Assembly (NCBI GenBank): GCA_946807835.1
Contig: OX327686.1
Coordinates: 7,006,001-7,070,000 of the forward strand
Source of the DNA: Ailanthus altissimus
Lineage: Eukaryota; Streptophyta; Magnoliopsida; Sapindales; Simaroubaceae
Length of the DNA: 64,000 nt
Direction of reading: 5' to 3'
The notes beneath the pieces were generated by a model that worked only from the letters and a program-made list of their open reading frames with translations, was not told the DNA's origin and did no database searches. Below, in pieces: positions 12,441 through 23,800 of this stretch. The first letter of the stretch is position 1. Each line of letters opens with the position of its first letter. The position numbers were made by a program, and so were the translations under genes.

Positions 12441-13516
12441 TTTTTATAATCAATAACTTACACCTAGAGATTTAGAAAATTATCTTTACAATCCTTGCCG
12501 TTGAGTGCTTCTATTAAGTTTCAAAGATGACTGACCTTGACCCATAAAATACCAATTTATCCAAGCCAACACAGATTTAATGAAAAGGACAAATTTAACC
12601 ATAAAACGTCCATTAGATAATTAAAAAAGATACAAATAGAAAATGTTACATTCTTTTTCCTTTTTATGAAACCCAACCAATTAATCATGTCCTCTCATAA
12701 AGGAGTTGTTGAGTTCATCTAAACCTTAAGGATTGCAATCGAAGTATAAAACTTCACATCGCATATTCATTTTGAAGAATGGCGCAAACCACTCCCTGCA
12801 CAAATTCACTTAGTTATGAAAAATGACTATCTGCACCCTCGTAGGATTTGGTGTAGGGTTTGCAATATGTTGGATCGGGCCGAATTTTTGCCAACTCTGG
12901 GTCTGGCCTGGACCAATCCGAATTATCTCCTATCTAGCTTAGATATTTGAACATTAAAAGAATAAATACTTTTTATTTTCTAATTTTTTTTAATAAAACG
13001 TTGATGTTAGGACTTAAACCTAGACTTGTTAATGTTACAAGTTTACCAATTTTCCAAGTCTATTTATTTGGTCATTTGCTCTATATTCTTAAAATTATAT
13101 AATTTAAAAACACAAAATAATACTTTATATTTGGGTCCAGGCCGGACTTTGGGCTTTTTTGCCAAAACCGATCTATATTTTAATATTATGGGCTTGGATC
13201 CGGCGTTAATAATGCTGGCAGTGTTTGTTCTGGTTGTCTTATTTTCGAAGTGTTGTGATTGTTGGTTTACAACTCTTTAAAATCGTTCCGTTGCATCATT
13301 TTAGTCCTACCTTAGATTTGTATGGAATGGCACGAGATGTGTGCCGTCTGTAGTGCATTTTGTATTATTGTAACTATTGACTTAATAAATTTGCAATAAA
13401 CTTAAGTATCTCAATTTTTTTTTAATGCATAACCATTAATTAAAAACTTTTACCCTGTAAATAATTCGTTATGGACAAAACTCTACTCTGCGAACGTACA
13501 TTCAATATATCTGCAA
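12441..13516. other. Element remnant and 3' flank of OS9
   Basis: No gene is seen. Two segments, 12860-12925 and 13130-13185, carry GGCCTGGACC / GGTCCAGGCC words in opposite orientation (GGTCCAGGCC is shared exactly), which suggests a small decayed inverted-repeat element. The OS9 3' UTR should lie at about 13300-13516. Confidence 0.35.
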
Positions 13517-14432
13517 TTAGCTAGGTACCTCGTTCTGCTCTTCTGTCTGGTAATTTGATGGGTGTTCATCACTAGTGACCATTACAATCTGCTCACGTTC
13601 TACTTTGTCTTCCTCCAATTTTGTTTCCTTGTAATCCTTTGGAAGCACATTACAGTTAATGGTGTGCCACACAGGTCTCTCTTCTTGGAACAAACTGCAG
13701 CGTGTGCTAGTCATTAGAGCAAGGATTGCAGCAAAAAAGCTCATTATGCAAATGCAAAAACAACAGGAACATCTAATTATTTGGGTAAATTGGCACGCAT
13801 CTTGCAGCAGACTTGCATTCTTGCATTCTTTTACATATTAATGCAGTAGGCGGGTGGAGTGTGCGTGAGTCAGAGACGCGTGAAAATTGAACTTTCACAA
13901 CATATAAGCAAAATATGCAGCCAACATATATTTCCGGCCTCTACTATTAGGGCTTATCATCATCCAGAAGATGTTAACTCCTTCAGTAGAAATCACAGAA
14001 TGATGACCAAATCTTATGAAAAAGCATCATAGGACCACAATCTTTATTTCTCTACTTTCCGACACATAATATGCTATGACTTGCTCAAAAATAAAACAAA
14101 ATTAGAGATATTGTTTATAGAAGCAAAAGTAATTATGTTTATAATGTTCACGGGGCATGTCACACATGTACCTAGACAGCTTTTTGGGAAGCATCATCAC
14201 GCAATGATATTCATTACAAATGTAATGACTATTTGGATATGCTTTGTGTAACCTTTTTTTTTTTTAAATTTTTGTGGGTAGTTAATGTCTGCAGGAGAGA
14301 GAGAGAGAGAGAGGGACTTACGGGTGCTTGCAGAGCATGGGGCATTGTATGGTAAGTGCATACTTGCAAGTGGATAGCTCTGTAATAGAACTAATCATAG
14401 CTCTGGGCTCTGAGCACACAAATCTCACCTAC

Positions 14433-14487
<55 letters not shown>

Positions 14488-17400
14488 TATAAAGGAGAAA
14501 AAGAAAAAAGAGAAATGGGAATGGGAAGGAATACCAAAAACATAGACTTAATGAATTGATTAATTCATACCTCAGTCTCTCGGGGCTGATTTGTAAGATC
14601 GCAAATTGTTCCATTTGTGTAAATATGAGCGTGGTACCTACAGAAAACATGTAGCAAGATATAACTCTTTTTCACTCTACTGTTAATCTCTGCCCCCAAT
14701 TTCTTGTCACACAACTATTGGTTTTTTTGTAATAATTATTATTATCTATCTAATTCACTCCTTTATTGATGACAATACCTTTGCGACGCATCTTGTGAGC
14801 GAGGATCTTTCAGTGTGGAAATGTCAGAGAGATTTTGGTTGAAAGCAGCTGTGGCCTCTGCATCATAAACGCCCAAGATAAATTCCTGAACCACCTGTAA
14901 CAAGTAAATTCATGACAGTAAGAGCTGTTAGCTGTTTCTTGCCCCCAGCAACATCAAATGAGGAAATGCAAGTAAGCAAGATGATAATGAAAATTATTTT
15001 CCTCCTGCTGTTGTTAATCTTTAATACCACAAAGGAGGGGAAAAAAGAAAGAAACAAAACCAAACCAAACTACAAATAATAATTATATCAACTATGCAAT
15101 ATTGGAAAGAACGGAGTTAACATTTGGTGCCAACACCATATTCAAAACCCAATATTCAGACTGGAATTTTATAAATCTTCTCCCAATCTGATTCCTTCCG
15201 GGCAAAATAGTATGCTTCAATTGAAAGACGGAAACATCATAGATTCAGAAATCAATAACAAAAGGATCCTTAAGCAACACAAGAATTTGCCTGAAAGACA
15301 CTTAAGAGATTACCCTATCATCTTCCAGATGCAGCTGCCGCAACTTATTATGGTAGCAAAATTCATATGACCACCAACCTTCTTGCTGCATAAAAGAAAG
15401 AATTGACATTGCATCAACTAAAATAAACCATGATATGCAATGAGAAAAAACTGAATTTTCTAGTGAGAGACATAATTGTAACCCCAGAAGAATGATCTTT
15501 ATTATTTGCTCAATTATGTAGAAATGTTTTATTTATAACTCAACACAACACAGATCAAATAAATTCTGGAGTAATAGATGCTAACTCTGATAAAGCATCG
15601 GTCCTTCAGTAATTCAAGTAGCTCATCTGGTGTCTTCAACTTAATCCGTTTCTCAGTTTCAACAATTAAGTTGCTTGTATTATGCTGAGGTACTGGCCTT
15701 CTGCTCTTGGTTTTCTCCACCTTAGGCAGGTAACATAAATAGTTCTGTCCATTTTTATTGGGCATAATCACAGACTCCTGGTCATCATCCTGCAAAATTT
15801 TCAGGTGCATTAGGTCATGATACATCATACTCCTTTTACAAAGCTACCATTCACACAGTAATAGTTACAATAAAGTAGGAGGGAAGTTGAAATGGGCTAG
15901 TAATTGCATTAGAGCACCAAAAACGCAAGTGCAAGACACCATTTTTAACAAAAACCTTGAGGACTTATGGTAAAGGTGCAATATGATAGTGCATAAGCGA
16001 AGATTCTAAAGCCATTTACAATAAGATTAAGCGCTTAAAGTGAAAAATATTTTAACTCAGAAAATTTTATTGAATTCCCTAAAGATTTGACTAAATACAG
16101 CAGAGTCCACTAATTTTAAAATTTAGCAAAAACCTCCAAGCAAATTCTAGAAATGGGCATGAACTTCTAGTAAAATATTCAGAGACCTTTAAATTTCCGA
16201 TTATGAGAAATCAAGTAGGTGTACTTGTAATTTGGAAGAATGAAACTTTCCCTTAGTTTTTAAAGAATTGGATACTGATTCATTTATCCTAATAAACAAT
16301 AAAAAGAGAGAGAGAGTCGAGGCACTCTCCCATCTAACTCCCATGTAATTCCACCTTAAAGAAGCAAACTTCATTGAGCACTGATGCAAATTCATTAATA
16401 ATTCGGCCACAAAAAATGAGCAAGTACAAGTAGGCCCTTTACTAAAAATTAGAATGAGGTTGGTATGTTCATTTGTTTTTGAGCATAAATATCACAAATT
16501 AGCAACAACTCTAGAAACACGAATAGGCTAAATTTAAAAATGTAAATAAAGAAACTTCCTTTATGTTAAAATATTTATTCATGTCTTTTTGTTAATTTTA
16601 AAAGTGTCAAAACTTTTAATATGTTAAACAGACTCCATCTGTTTGAAATAAAAATAATTTACATGAAAACGTTTTTCATATCTTTCAATATCTGGGGGAA
16701 TAATTAGAATTCTATGTCAACTAAAAATCAAGTTTCAGATTCATAAATGATTTACAAACTCAAATTAAATCATACACCAAAATGTCTTGAAAACCTAACA
16801 TAATTATTGAATGACCACCAATGATCATCATCTCATCAATAAACAATGACCACTACCACTTTAGACATGGATACACGTGGATGTTGTTGATTGTTGTGCT
16901 GTTATTGTTGACACAATGCGTGATGTCAAACATTATTGATACAATGTCTACATTTGGTATCAGATGGTTACGATCATCAGTTGTGGAAAAATAGGTTTAT
17001 TTCTCCTATATAGAATGGGTTTTCTAATTTAGTACATTCAACAAATATGAGTTACTTGTCTTGTAAAAATTAGGATTTCCTATTTGTTTAAGGTTTATTT
17101 TCTTTTCCTTTATAGGTTATATTTCTAATCTATAAATACTTGTAAAAATCTAGTGAGAAAATATATTGAGAGAATTTCTTCAATCAAAATTTGTGTTCAT
17201 GGTATCAGAGCTCCGATTATGTTTCTATTACTAGAAAATTCTTTGTCAGTATAGATATTACTTTCTTTAAAAATCAACCCTACTTTACCAAACACACTCT
17301 TCACTCTTCAGGGGGAGAACAATATAAAAGGAAGATCGTTGTTGGAAAATTCCATTACCATTATCATTACCTATTCCTAATCCTAATCCCATTGGTTCAA

Positions 17401-20400
17401 GTCGTATTGATTTATTAGATTCTAGTTCTTGACCTCCATCTATTGTAATACAATGATAAATCTTCGATGAGGGGAGATACACTATTTATTGAACCATAAT
17501 TTGAGCTACGTGTCTACACAAGAAGGCAAAATTGTCAAGATGTAGGACAGCCATCTAAAGTTAGGCAAGAGTAAACATCAAACATTGGTAATCAAGTCAA
17601 TTACAAGTATTCCAAATTCTTCTTCTATTCTAAAGTCAAATATAAAAAAACTTGATGTCCCTATTGCACTTAGAAAAGAAGATAGATCTTGTACTATGCA
17701 TCCAATCCTAAATATGTTATATGATAGGTTATCTCTTATTAGGATTTTTGCTTACGTGCCATTCCTTTATGTATGAATATTTGTTTAATATTTATACTAG
17801 TATTATCATTTCATTAAATCACTAATTATATTTTATATATGGTAAGCTGCTTGTAACGTTTCAGACATTGTATGATTTAAAAGAGTTTAGATCTGGTCTA
17901 AATGAGTTTAGATCAGTGCTAAGAATTAGCAACGCTGAAAGTTATCAGGTTATAAGAGTCAGCGATATCTAAAGAGTTAGAGTTTTGTCTAAAATGGGAT
18001 AAAGACTTGATAATATATTAGTAATGACGTAGTTGCAAAGAGTTGCAAATAGGGGTAGAAAATGTCATTATGCAAATATGTTCTCAAATATTATGTTCTC
18101 AAATATTATGTTCTTGATCTATCTTCACTGATGCTGGTCAGTCAGTGAATACCTTAATAAATATCTATAGATCGATGTATGTCTATATCTAGATGGTCCA
18201 GATGGTTAGTCTTAGCAAACCATGAGTTTAGTGAAAGCTCGTATAGAGATACAGGTATTCAATAAAGACTAAATACTGAACAGACTCACAAAGACCTCCA
18301 ATAGACATCCCATAAAGCCGTCAAAGGAGGGTCTTTCGAGTTGAGTAATATTCGTGATCCTTTGACCTGAGTGCCATAGTGGGCTTGTGAGTGATCCACC
18401 ATACTTTGGTTCCACATATGTCAAAAATATTTCATAGTCTGACCATTGGGTAATACTAGGTATAGCCCGATACTCATGGAGTCTGGTGTGCATAGATATG
18501 GGATCCATCAAGTCATTTGGGTGAGTAATATATCCTAACGTTCTAAGATTGTATTTCAAAAAGTTTTATGGCCATAAGCAATAATTCTCGAGAAAAGAGT
18601 TTAACCTTAGGGATAAATAATATCACAAAACCCTAGGGATAATTAATATCACAAAAGTGTTTGAGAATATTATTTATTGAAATACAATTCTAGAGATAAG
18701 CTTTCGGTCGGGCATATAGAGATTTGACAGTGTTGATCTATATCTCAGCTCTACCGGGATATAAATGATGGAGGATATTCGTATAACCTCAACTTGTATG
18801 GTATAACGCGCCGCTTTGTAATATTCGTAATGTGTGTGTAGGACATCGTTCAAGGACGTATAGAGGAGTTTCATATGACAATTCGAGCATGAACTTAGAG
18901 AGTCTCACAATATGAAGTGTACTAGTTGTACACTAGGGCAACATTATAGATTGAACAGTTCTATCCTAGAAATTCTAACAAACCAAAAATATATTTTAGG
19001 GTTCCTCGGATTGTGCACTTGTCTAGACTTAAATGTTAAGTACATCACTTAATTAGTTGACAAGAATTGTTGACTAATTAGATGTTAATAAGTGGCACAA
19101 TTTTGTTTTATAAATTGTTTCACCGTGAATTCACTCATTAACCATGTTAGTAAAATCAAATAAGGTAAAAAAATTAATTATTCAAATAGTTTTTGAATAA
19201 TTGAATAAATATTATTTAAATAAATAATAATATTTATTTACTTGTTTATTATTTTGGTTTAGGTGGGAGACATATACCTAATTATGTATAATTGCCACCA
19301 AATATTGTTTTTTAATTTTTTGGCCACTTAATCAATTTTGGGAGCACTTATGAAGTGCTTAACACACTTCAAAATTATTTTGAATAATTGATTAACAAAT
19401 TGCGAAGCAAAAACGTGCAAGGAGAGAGGATTAGAGAGAATTTTTGGTTTTGGAGAGTTTTTTTCTTTGTCAAAAGTGTTGTGAGAAAAACTAGAGAGAG
19501 GAAAATAAATTCTTCTTTATTTTTTTTCAAGAAACAAAACCTTATTGCTAGAAATTCAGTTGCTGCTATTATAGCTTCACAATCTCTCCGGATTGTTGTG
19601 AACTAATTGAACAATAGTGCACTTCAAGGTGAGCTCAAAGTTGAAGTTAAGGAATTGAAATCTTCACCAAAAGTTTTTCAAGGATATGTTTTCTATCATC
19701 TTATGTTGTTAATAATATAAGTTACATGTGTATATGTTGATCATATGATTAATTCTGCTGCGAAATCGTGTATATGATACATGTATTTAGTTTTTTCAAC
19801 ATATACACAATCATATGCATACACCCTAAAACATGTTAATATCTCCATCATTTAGAGCCTTTACCACTAATTTGTCAAGTATTGAAATTTCAAAAACTAT
19901 ACACAATGCTCTAATTGTTCTTGAATAGAGAGAAGCTGCAATGGAGGAGATGAAAGTTCTTGAAAAAAATGGCACATGGGAAGTTGTAAACTTGCCAAAA
20001 GGAAAGAAACATGTAGATTATAAATTGGGTAGTTACTTTTAAATATAAGGTAGATGGGTCAATTGAGAGATACAAGGTAAGACTTATTGCAAAGGGGTTC
20101 ATGCAAACATACAGTATCGATTGCCAAGAGACATTTGCCCCAATAGCACAAATAAATACAATTCAAGTTTTGTTGTCTCTTGTAGCTACTCTAGATTGGC
20201 CATTGCAATAACTGGATATCAAGAATGCTTTCTTAAATGGTGAATTAGAAGAAGAAGTTTATATGGATATGCCACATGGAATTGAAAGTATGCATTGGGT
20301 CGAGAAAGTTTGTAAACTAAAAAGATCTCTATATGACCTAAAGTAGTCTCCTAGAGCTTGGTTTGATCAATTTACCAAGTTTATCCGAAGTCACGGATAT

Positions 20401-23192
20401 TCTCAAAGTCAAGTAGATCACGCTATATTTTATAAGCATTCTATTGATAGAAAGATTACAATTCTTATAATGTATATTGATAATATTATCCTAATAGAAG
20501 ATGATGTTATTGAATTAGAAAAACTAAAAGTTTTGTTGGCTAAAGAGTTTGAAATAAAAGAACAGGGAAATTGCTAAGTCTAAGAACGGGGATCTTTGTG
20601 TCACAAAGAAAGTACAATTCAAATTTGGTAGACAAGTACATTTCAAAACTTGTTGATACCCCTATTGATCCAAATCACAATGAAACAAAGAGTATAAACA
20701 TGGTTAATTGTTGAAGTAAGAAACAATCTATAATTGCTAGTGGTAGTGCAAAAGCCAAGTTTCAAGCTGCAACACAAGTTGTTTGTGAACTCTTATGGTT
20801 GAAGATACTACTTGAATTAAAAAAGTTTAGTGGACAACCTATGATGTTGAATTGTAATAATAAGGCAACTATCATCAATATAGCTCACAATCCAATAAAA
20901 CACTAAATATGTTGAGGTAGATTTAATTGGAAGTATGATTGATATGCATGCCTTTTGTACCAACTAAAAAGCAACTAATAGATATTATCACTAAGAGTAT
21001 TCAAAGAAGTTTTTGAGTCCCTCACTAGCAAGTTGGGAATGCCAGATATTTTTGAACCAATTTGAGGGGGAGTGCGGATAAATAGCTTTTTTTCCTATAT
21101 AGATTAGGTTTTCTAATTTATGACATTCAACCAATAAGAGTTACTTGTCTTGTAAATATTAGAATTTCCTATTTATTTAAGATTTATTTTCTTTTACTTT
21201 GTGGGTTATATTTATATCCTATAAATACTTGTAAAAATCTAGTGAGAAAATATATTGAGAAAGAATTACTTCTCTCGAAATATGTGTTCAACTATTATTA
21301 ATTGCTTCGCAGGCATATTGTCATCAATATCCATGTCAACTATTTATTGATAACCAGCAATCATTTCCCATAAATTTTCTTATACATACTAAACACTTAA
21401 AAGTTTGGTACAAATGTTATGAATTCATGGGTAAAACTCACCTTTAAAGTTCCTAACAGTAGAATATTTTCCTTGTAAATTCTCACCATTATAAAAAACT
21501 GTTGAAAACAGGATTTCTGAAGGTGCCTTAGTTGCTATGCCTTATGACAACATCAAATAAGAAAATAATAAATTATAAGCTCAATGTTTTCATGCAAAAA
21601 TGTTATATCATCAAGGTTGAGGCGCACCATTTTGAATGTATGATGCTATTACATGCTAACACTGTTCGTAGTCCTCACATATCAATTTCATTATGCAGTA
21701 CAAGATCAAACAACCACAGTAATGTTTTAATTAGAAAAATACAAAGGCCAACTTTAATTTTATCTGATGCGTGACATCAGAGGCAAGTGACAAAAAATTT
21801 GGAAATTCACAACAACATGAACTCTATGAAAGCAGATAGAGATCCACATGACACATAAAAGTTCTTGTTACAAATAAGGAAATTTACAAAATAAAATAAA
21901 AGGGCAAAAAGAAATGGAAATTGCCTTTGAATCATCTATTCACATCGGCGTGCAGGTTGCTCGAATAACGTGGCAAGTTCGTTCAAACAAAAAATCATTT
22001 TCAAAGTGTAGGCGTACTTACAGGATGAAAAGGAGAGTCTTCTGAATGGAACTCAATCCTGTATTTCGGTTCATGAGAGCTGCGACTAAATGTACCACCT
22101 GTCAACCAATAAGGTATAAGTACAATAAAACTCAAAACCTTCCTGCACCAGGAACAATCAATAAGAAAAGGAACTAGAATTATCACTATTAATACATATT
22201 AACAAAAAATAATTTCCATATGAAGAGTAGAGCATCTAGCATATAAAACACAAATCCACATAAGAGCCTATCTGCTGTGTGTTCTTGTAACTGAGAAAAC
22301 GCCTTGTAACAAAACCCCAAAGCCACAAGGAACACAAAATTATAACTATAACATGATCCATGATCAACAACTGTATGAATTATTCCTTAATAGAATTAAA
22401 TATGCTTTTGGTAGCTCACACTCTTGTGTTTCCTATTTGATTGAGGAGGCTAGAACACCTTATCTCTCAAGCTTAAATCGACAGCCAAACAACAAGTGCC
22501 TTGGGAGGCAACAAAGTTGGCCCTCTGGAAAGCAAGGAATGTCTAGCATTCAACCACTACACTTTGATTTATATTTTCTGACAACCAATTTTTTTCTGGG
22601 GAAGGCTTTCAATTTAGAAAAATTGTCACTGCTCATAAGATTCGAAGAAAGATACTCAGCCTTAATTCTAATTGTCTTAAACAATAAAGGAATATTACGA
22701 ATAATTGTTGTGGCAAGGTAAAATCCCTTTGAACCCAGAAATATAATATTGAAATGACTTATTTGCTTCTGTGAAATCATTATCTACAATAAATCAGCTA
22801 TCAAAAATATAGCTATAGCCAATTTGGAAGACAGCTACAAGAAAAATGGCACAAAACCAAATGCAATAATAATAGACATAGACCCAGAAGTTCAAACCAA
22901 CAATAACTGAAATTTCAGCCAGAATGAATGAGAACAGACATAAAATTAAGCTCAAAAGATCAGAATAGCCATCATATTAGCCATGTAACATGAATATTAA
23001 CAACAAGGGGAATTACAATAAGTTAAAATAACACATAGGAGTAACCTCAGAGGACCAAAAAGAAGAACAAAAAAAATCTATAAATCTGATTTAAATAACA
23101 AAATTACCAACGTGAGCTGGGTAGATGTTATCGGCTAACACGTAATTGCAGAGAGCACATGCAAAAACAAGAATCAAATAAAGTGATCTCAT
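13517..23192 (-). CDS. OS9: OS-9 type ER lectin (ERAD), 8 coding exons, 301 aa
   Basis: Exons (minus strand): 23192-23108, 22098-22022, 15789-15586, 15385-15314, 14894-14779, 14637-14571, 14428-14322, 13694-13517. All introns are GT-AG and phases join to a 906-nt frame ending in TAA. The product starts with a signal peptide ([20 protein letters not shown], then DNIYPAHVG). A mannose-6-phosphate-receptor-homology (MRH) domain follows at about 85-245. It has the double Trp (W126, W127) and the candidate mannose-binding residues Q139, R209, E224 and Y230. Paired cysteines (C132, C194-region, C212, C228) and sequons N91, N167, N193 fit an ER-lumenal glycoprotein. It matches Arabidopsis OS9/EBS6, which recognises trimmed N-glycans on misfolded proteins and hands them to the SEL1L-HRD1 complex. 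The length is close to the family. Intron 2 (about 6.2 kb) is swollen by a nested Copia element. The frame appears intact, so the gene is probably functional. Confidence 0.93.
14295..14313. repeat. (GA)n microsatellite beside an OS9 splice donor
   Basis: In gene orientation this is a (CT)n run starting a few bases after the exon 7 donor GTAAGT. Confidence 0.9.
14441..14484. repeat. (AT)n microsatellite beside an OS9 splice acceptor
   Basis: About 22 AT units fill the 3' part of the 142-bp intron 6, ending about 12 nt before the exon 7 acceptor AG (gene orientation). Confidence 0.95.
15790..16981. other. OS9 intron 2, proximal part
   Basis: Unique-looking AT-rich intron DNA between exon 3 and the Copia element; no gene or clear repeat. 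Confidence 0.5.
16982..17199 (+). repeat. 5' LTR of the intronic Copia element
   Basis: It starts TGTGGAAAAA, ends TTTGTGTTCA and abuts the PBS. It contains 'ctataaatacttg', a TATA-like box. It is the same length as the 3' LTR. Confidence 0.88.
17200..17735 (+). pseudogene. Copia integrase tail fused to the PBS
   Basis: Within about 15 nt of the PBS the translation is already [18 protein letters not shown], the region after the integrase core in Copia polyproteins. It continues to a linker ([18 protein letters not shown], then YDRLS) that normally precedes reverse transcriptase. Gag, protease and the integrase core are missing, an internal deletion of perhaps 2.5 kb. Stops are present. Confidence 0.75.
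17736..19840 (+). repeat. Family B LTR-like repeat, copy 2, inside Copia pol
   Basis: About 2.1 kb homologous to 876-4356 minus its solo LTR. It splits the Copia frame between ...YDRLS (ending about 17735) and [13 protein letters not shown] (from about 19843). ATCTC (or TATCT) occurs at both borders (17731-17735 and 19841-19845), consistent with a 5-bp TSD. It starts TTATTAGGATT, a worn form of TGTTAGGATT. Site 18281-18297 is the empty counterpart of the solo LTR insertion in copy 1. Confidence 0.65.
19841..21072 (+). pseudogene. Copia reverse transcriptase / RNase H remnant
   Basis: RVT_2-type blocks are evident: [20 protein letters not shown] near 19930-19990, [20 protein letters not shown] around 20127-20180, [19 protein letters not shown] at 20212-20270, [12 protein letters not shown] near 20347-20385. 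The catalytic YVDD is YIDN here (about 20477), so a metal-binding Asp is lost. RNase H traces ([38 protein letters not shown]) lie at 20730-20905. Several stops and frameshifts. Dead. Confidence 0.88.
21073..21290 (+). repeat. 3' LTR of the intronic Copia element
   Basis: It starts TGCGGATAAATAG right after the polypurine tract and ends ATATGTGTTCA. It is colinear with 16982-17199. Confidence 0.88.
21291..22021. other. OS9 intron 2, distal part
   Basis: Intron DNA between the Copia 3' LTR and exon 2; no gene recognised. Confidence 0.5.
22099..23107. other. OS9 intron 1
   Basis: About 1 kb of intron. The open frame at 22353-22721 has no recognisable domain and overlaps a similar one on the other strand; regarded as chance. 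Confidence 0.6.
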
Positions 23193-23800
23193 GTTGTTGT
23201 TAATCTGATGAGATTGGTGATAGGAGAAACCAAAATTTCCGATTTCTGCAATTCAGCTTCTGCTTTTTCGATTAGCAAGCAAGTTGCCTTGATCTGGTAA
23301 GACTGGTATCCGGTGGTATTGGGCTATTGGCAATGACAAGCTTTCAAGCCCATCAACCAATGAGCCTTCGCCGCGTTAGTAAGAATTTATGACGTGTCAT
23401 TTGTAAAGTCTGACGTGATTTCTACTAATGTGGAAATGCATGAATTTCTTTCAATTTCTTTAAAATTTGGGCTTTTTAAATAAATAAATAAATTAGGGAA
23501 TGTTTAATTCTTCAAGATTTATTTTATTTTATTTTTCCTTAAATTTGGACATGTTTGTTGATTGTATTGAATTATATGGCATTAATTACATTGATTGAAT
23601 TGAATTAACTTGAATAATTACAAATTTTAATATAGTACAATATTTGATTTTGTATTATATTTTTTAAAGTAGAAAATTATATTTTTATTTATATTAATTA
23701 ATAATATTTTAATTAACATTTTTTATTAGAAAAAATCCTTCGCCCAACAACTACTATTAGTTATTGTCAACAACCGGATTGACCATTAGAATTTTGATCT
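23193..23800 (-). promoter_or_regulatory. OS9 5' UTR and upstream region
   Basis: The first ~25-130 bp above the ATG should be 5' UTR. Nearby TGGGCT and AGCCCA words at about 23315-23350 resemble plant site II / TCP-type elements of housekeeping genes. No TATA box could be assigned with confidence. Confidence 0.35.

Larger units (their letters stand above)
16982..21290 (+). mobile_element. Copia element in OS9 intron 2, internally deleted and interrupted
   Basis: Two direct 218-bp LTRs (16982-17199 and 21073-21290) bound the element. The primer-binding site TGGTATCAGAGC (17200-17211) follows the 5' LTR directly, and a polypurine tract TTGAGGGGGAG ends at 21072 just before the 3' LTR. Between them only the integrase tail, reverse transcriptase and RNase H remain, all with stops, and family B copy 2 is inserted at 17736-19840. 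The flanking pentamers (TCAGT / ACTAT) do not match, so no TSD is seen. The LTRs differ from each other at roughly 30 positions by eye, so it is not young. It lies antisense to OS9. Confidence 0.9.

Noticed and set aside
18998..19070. Possible tRNA or other structured RNA in family B
   Set aside because: Looked for A/B boxes and a cloverleaf; none found.
16977..21295. TSD for the intronic Copia element
   Set aside because: TCAGT and ACTAT do not match; not claimed.
22353..22780. Overlapping open frames on both strands in OS9 intron 1
   Set aside because: No domain, no splice support, and two strands open at once suggest chance.
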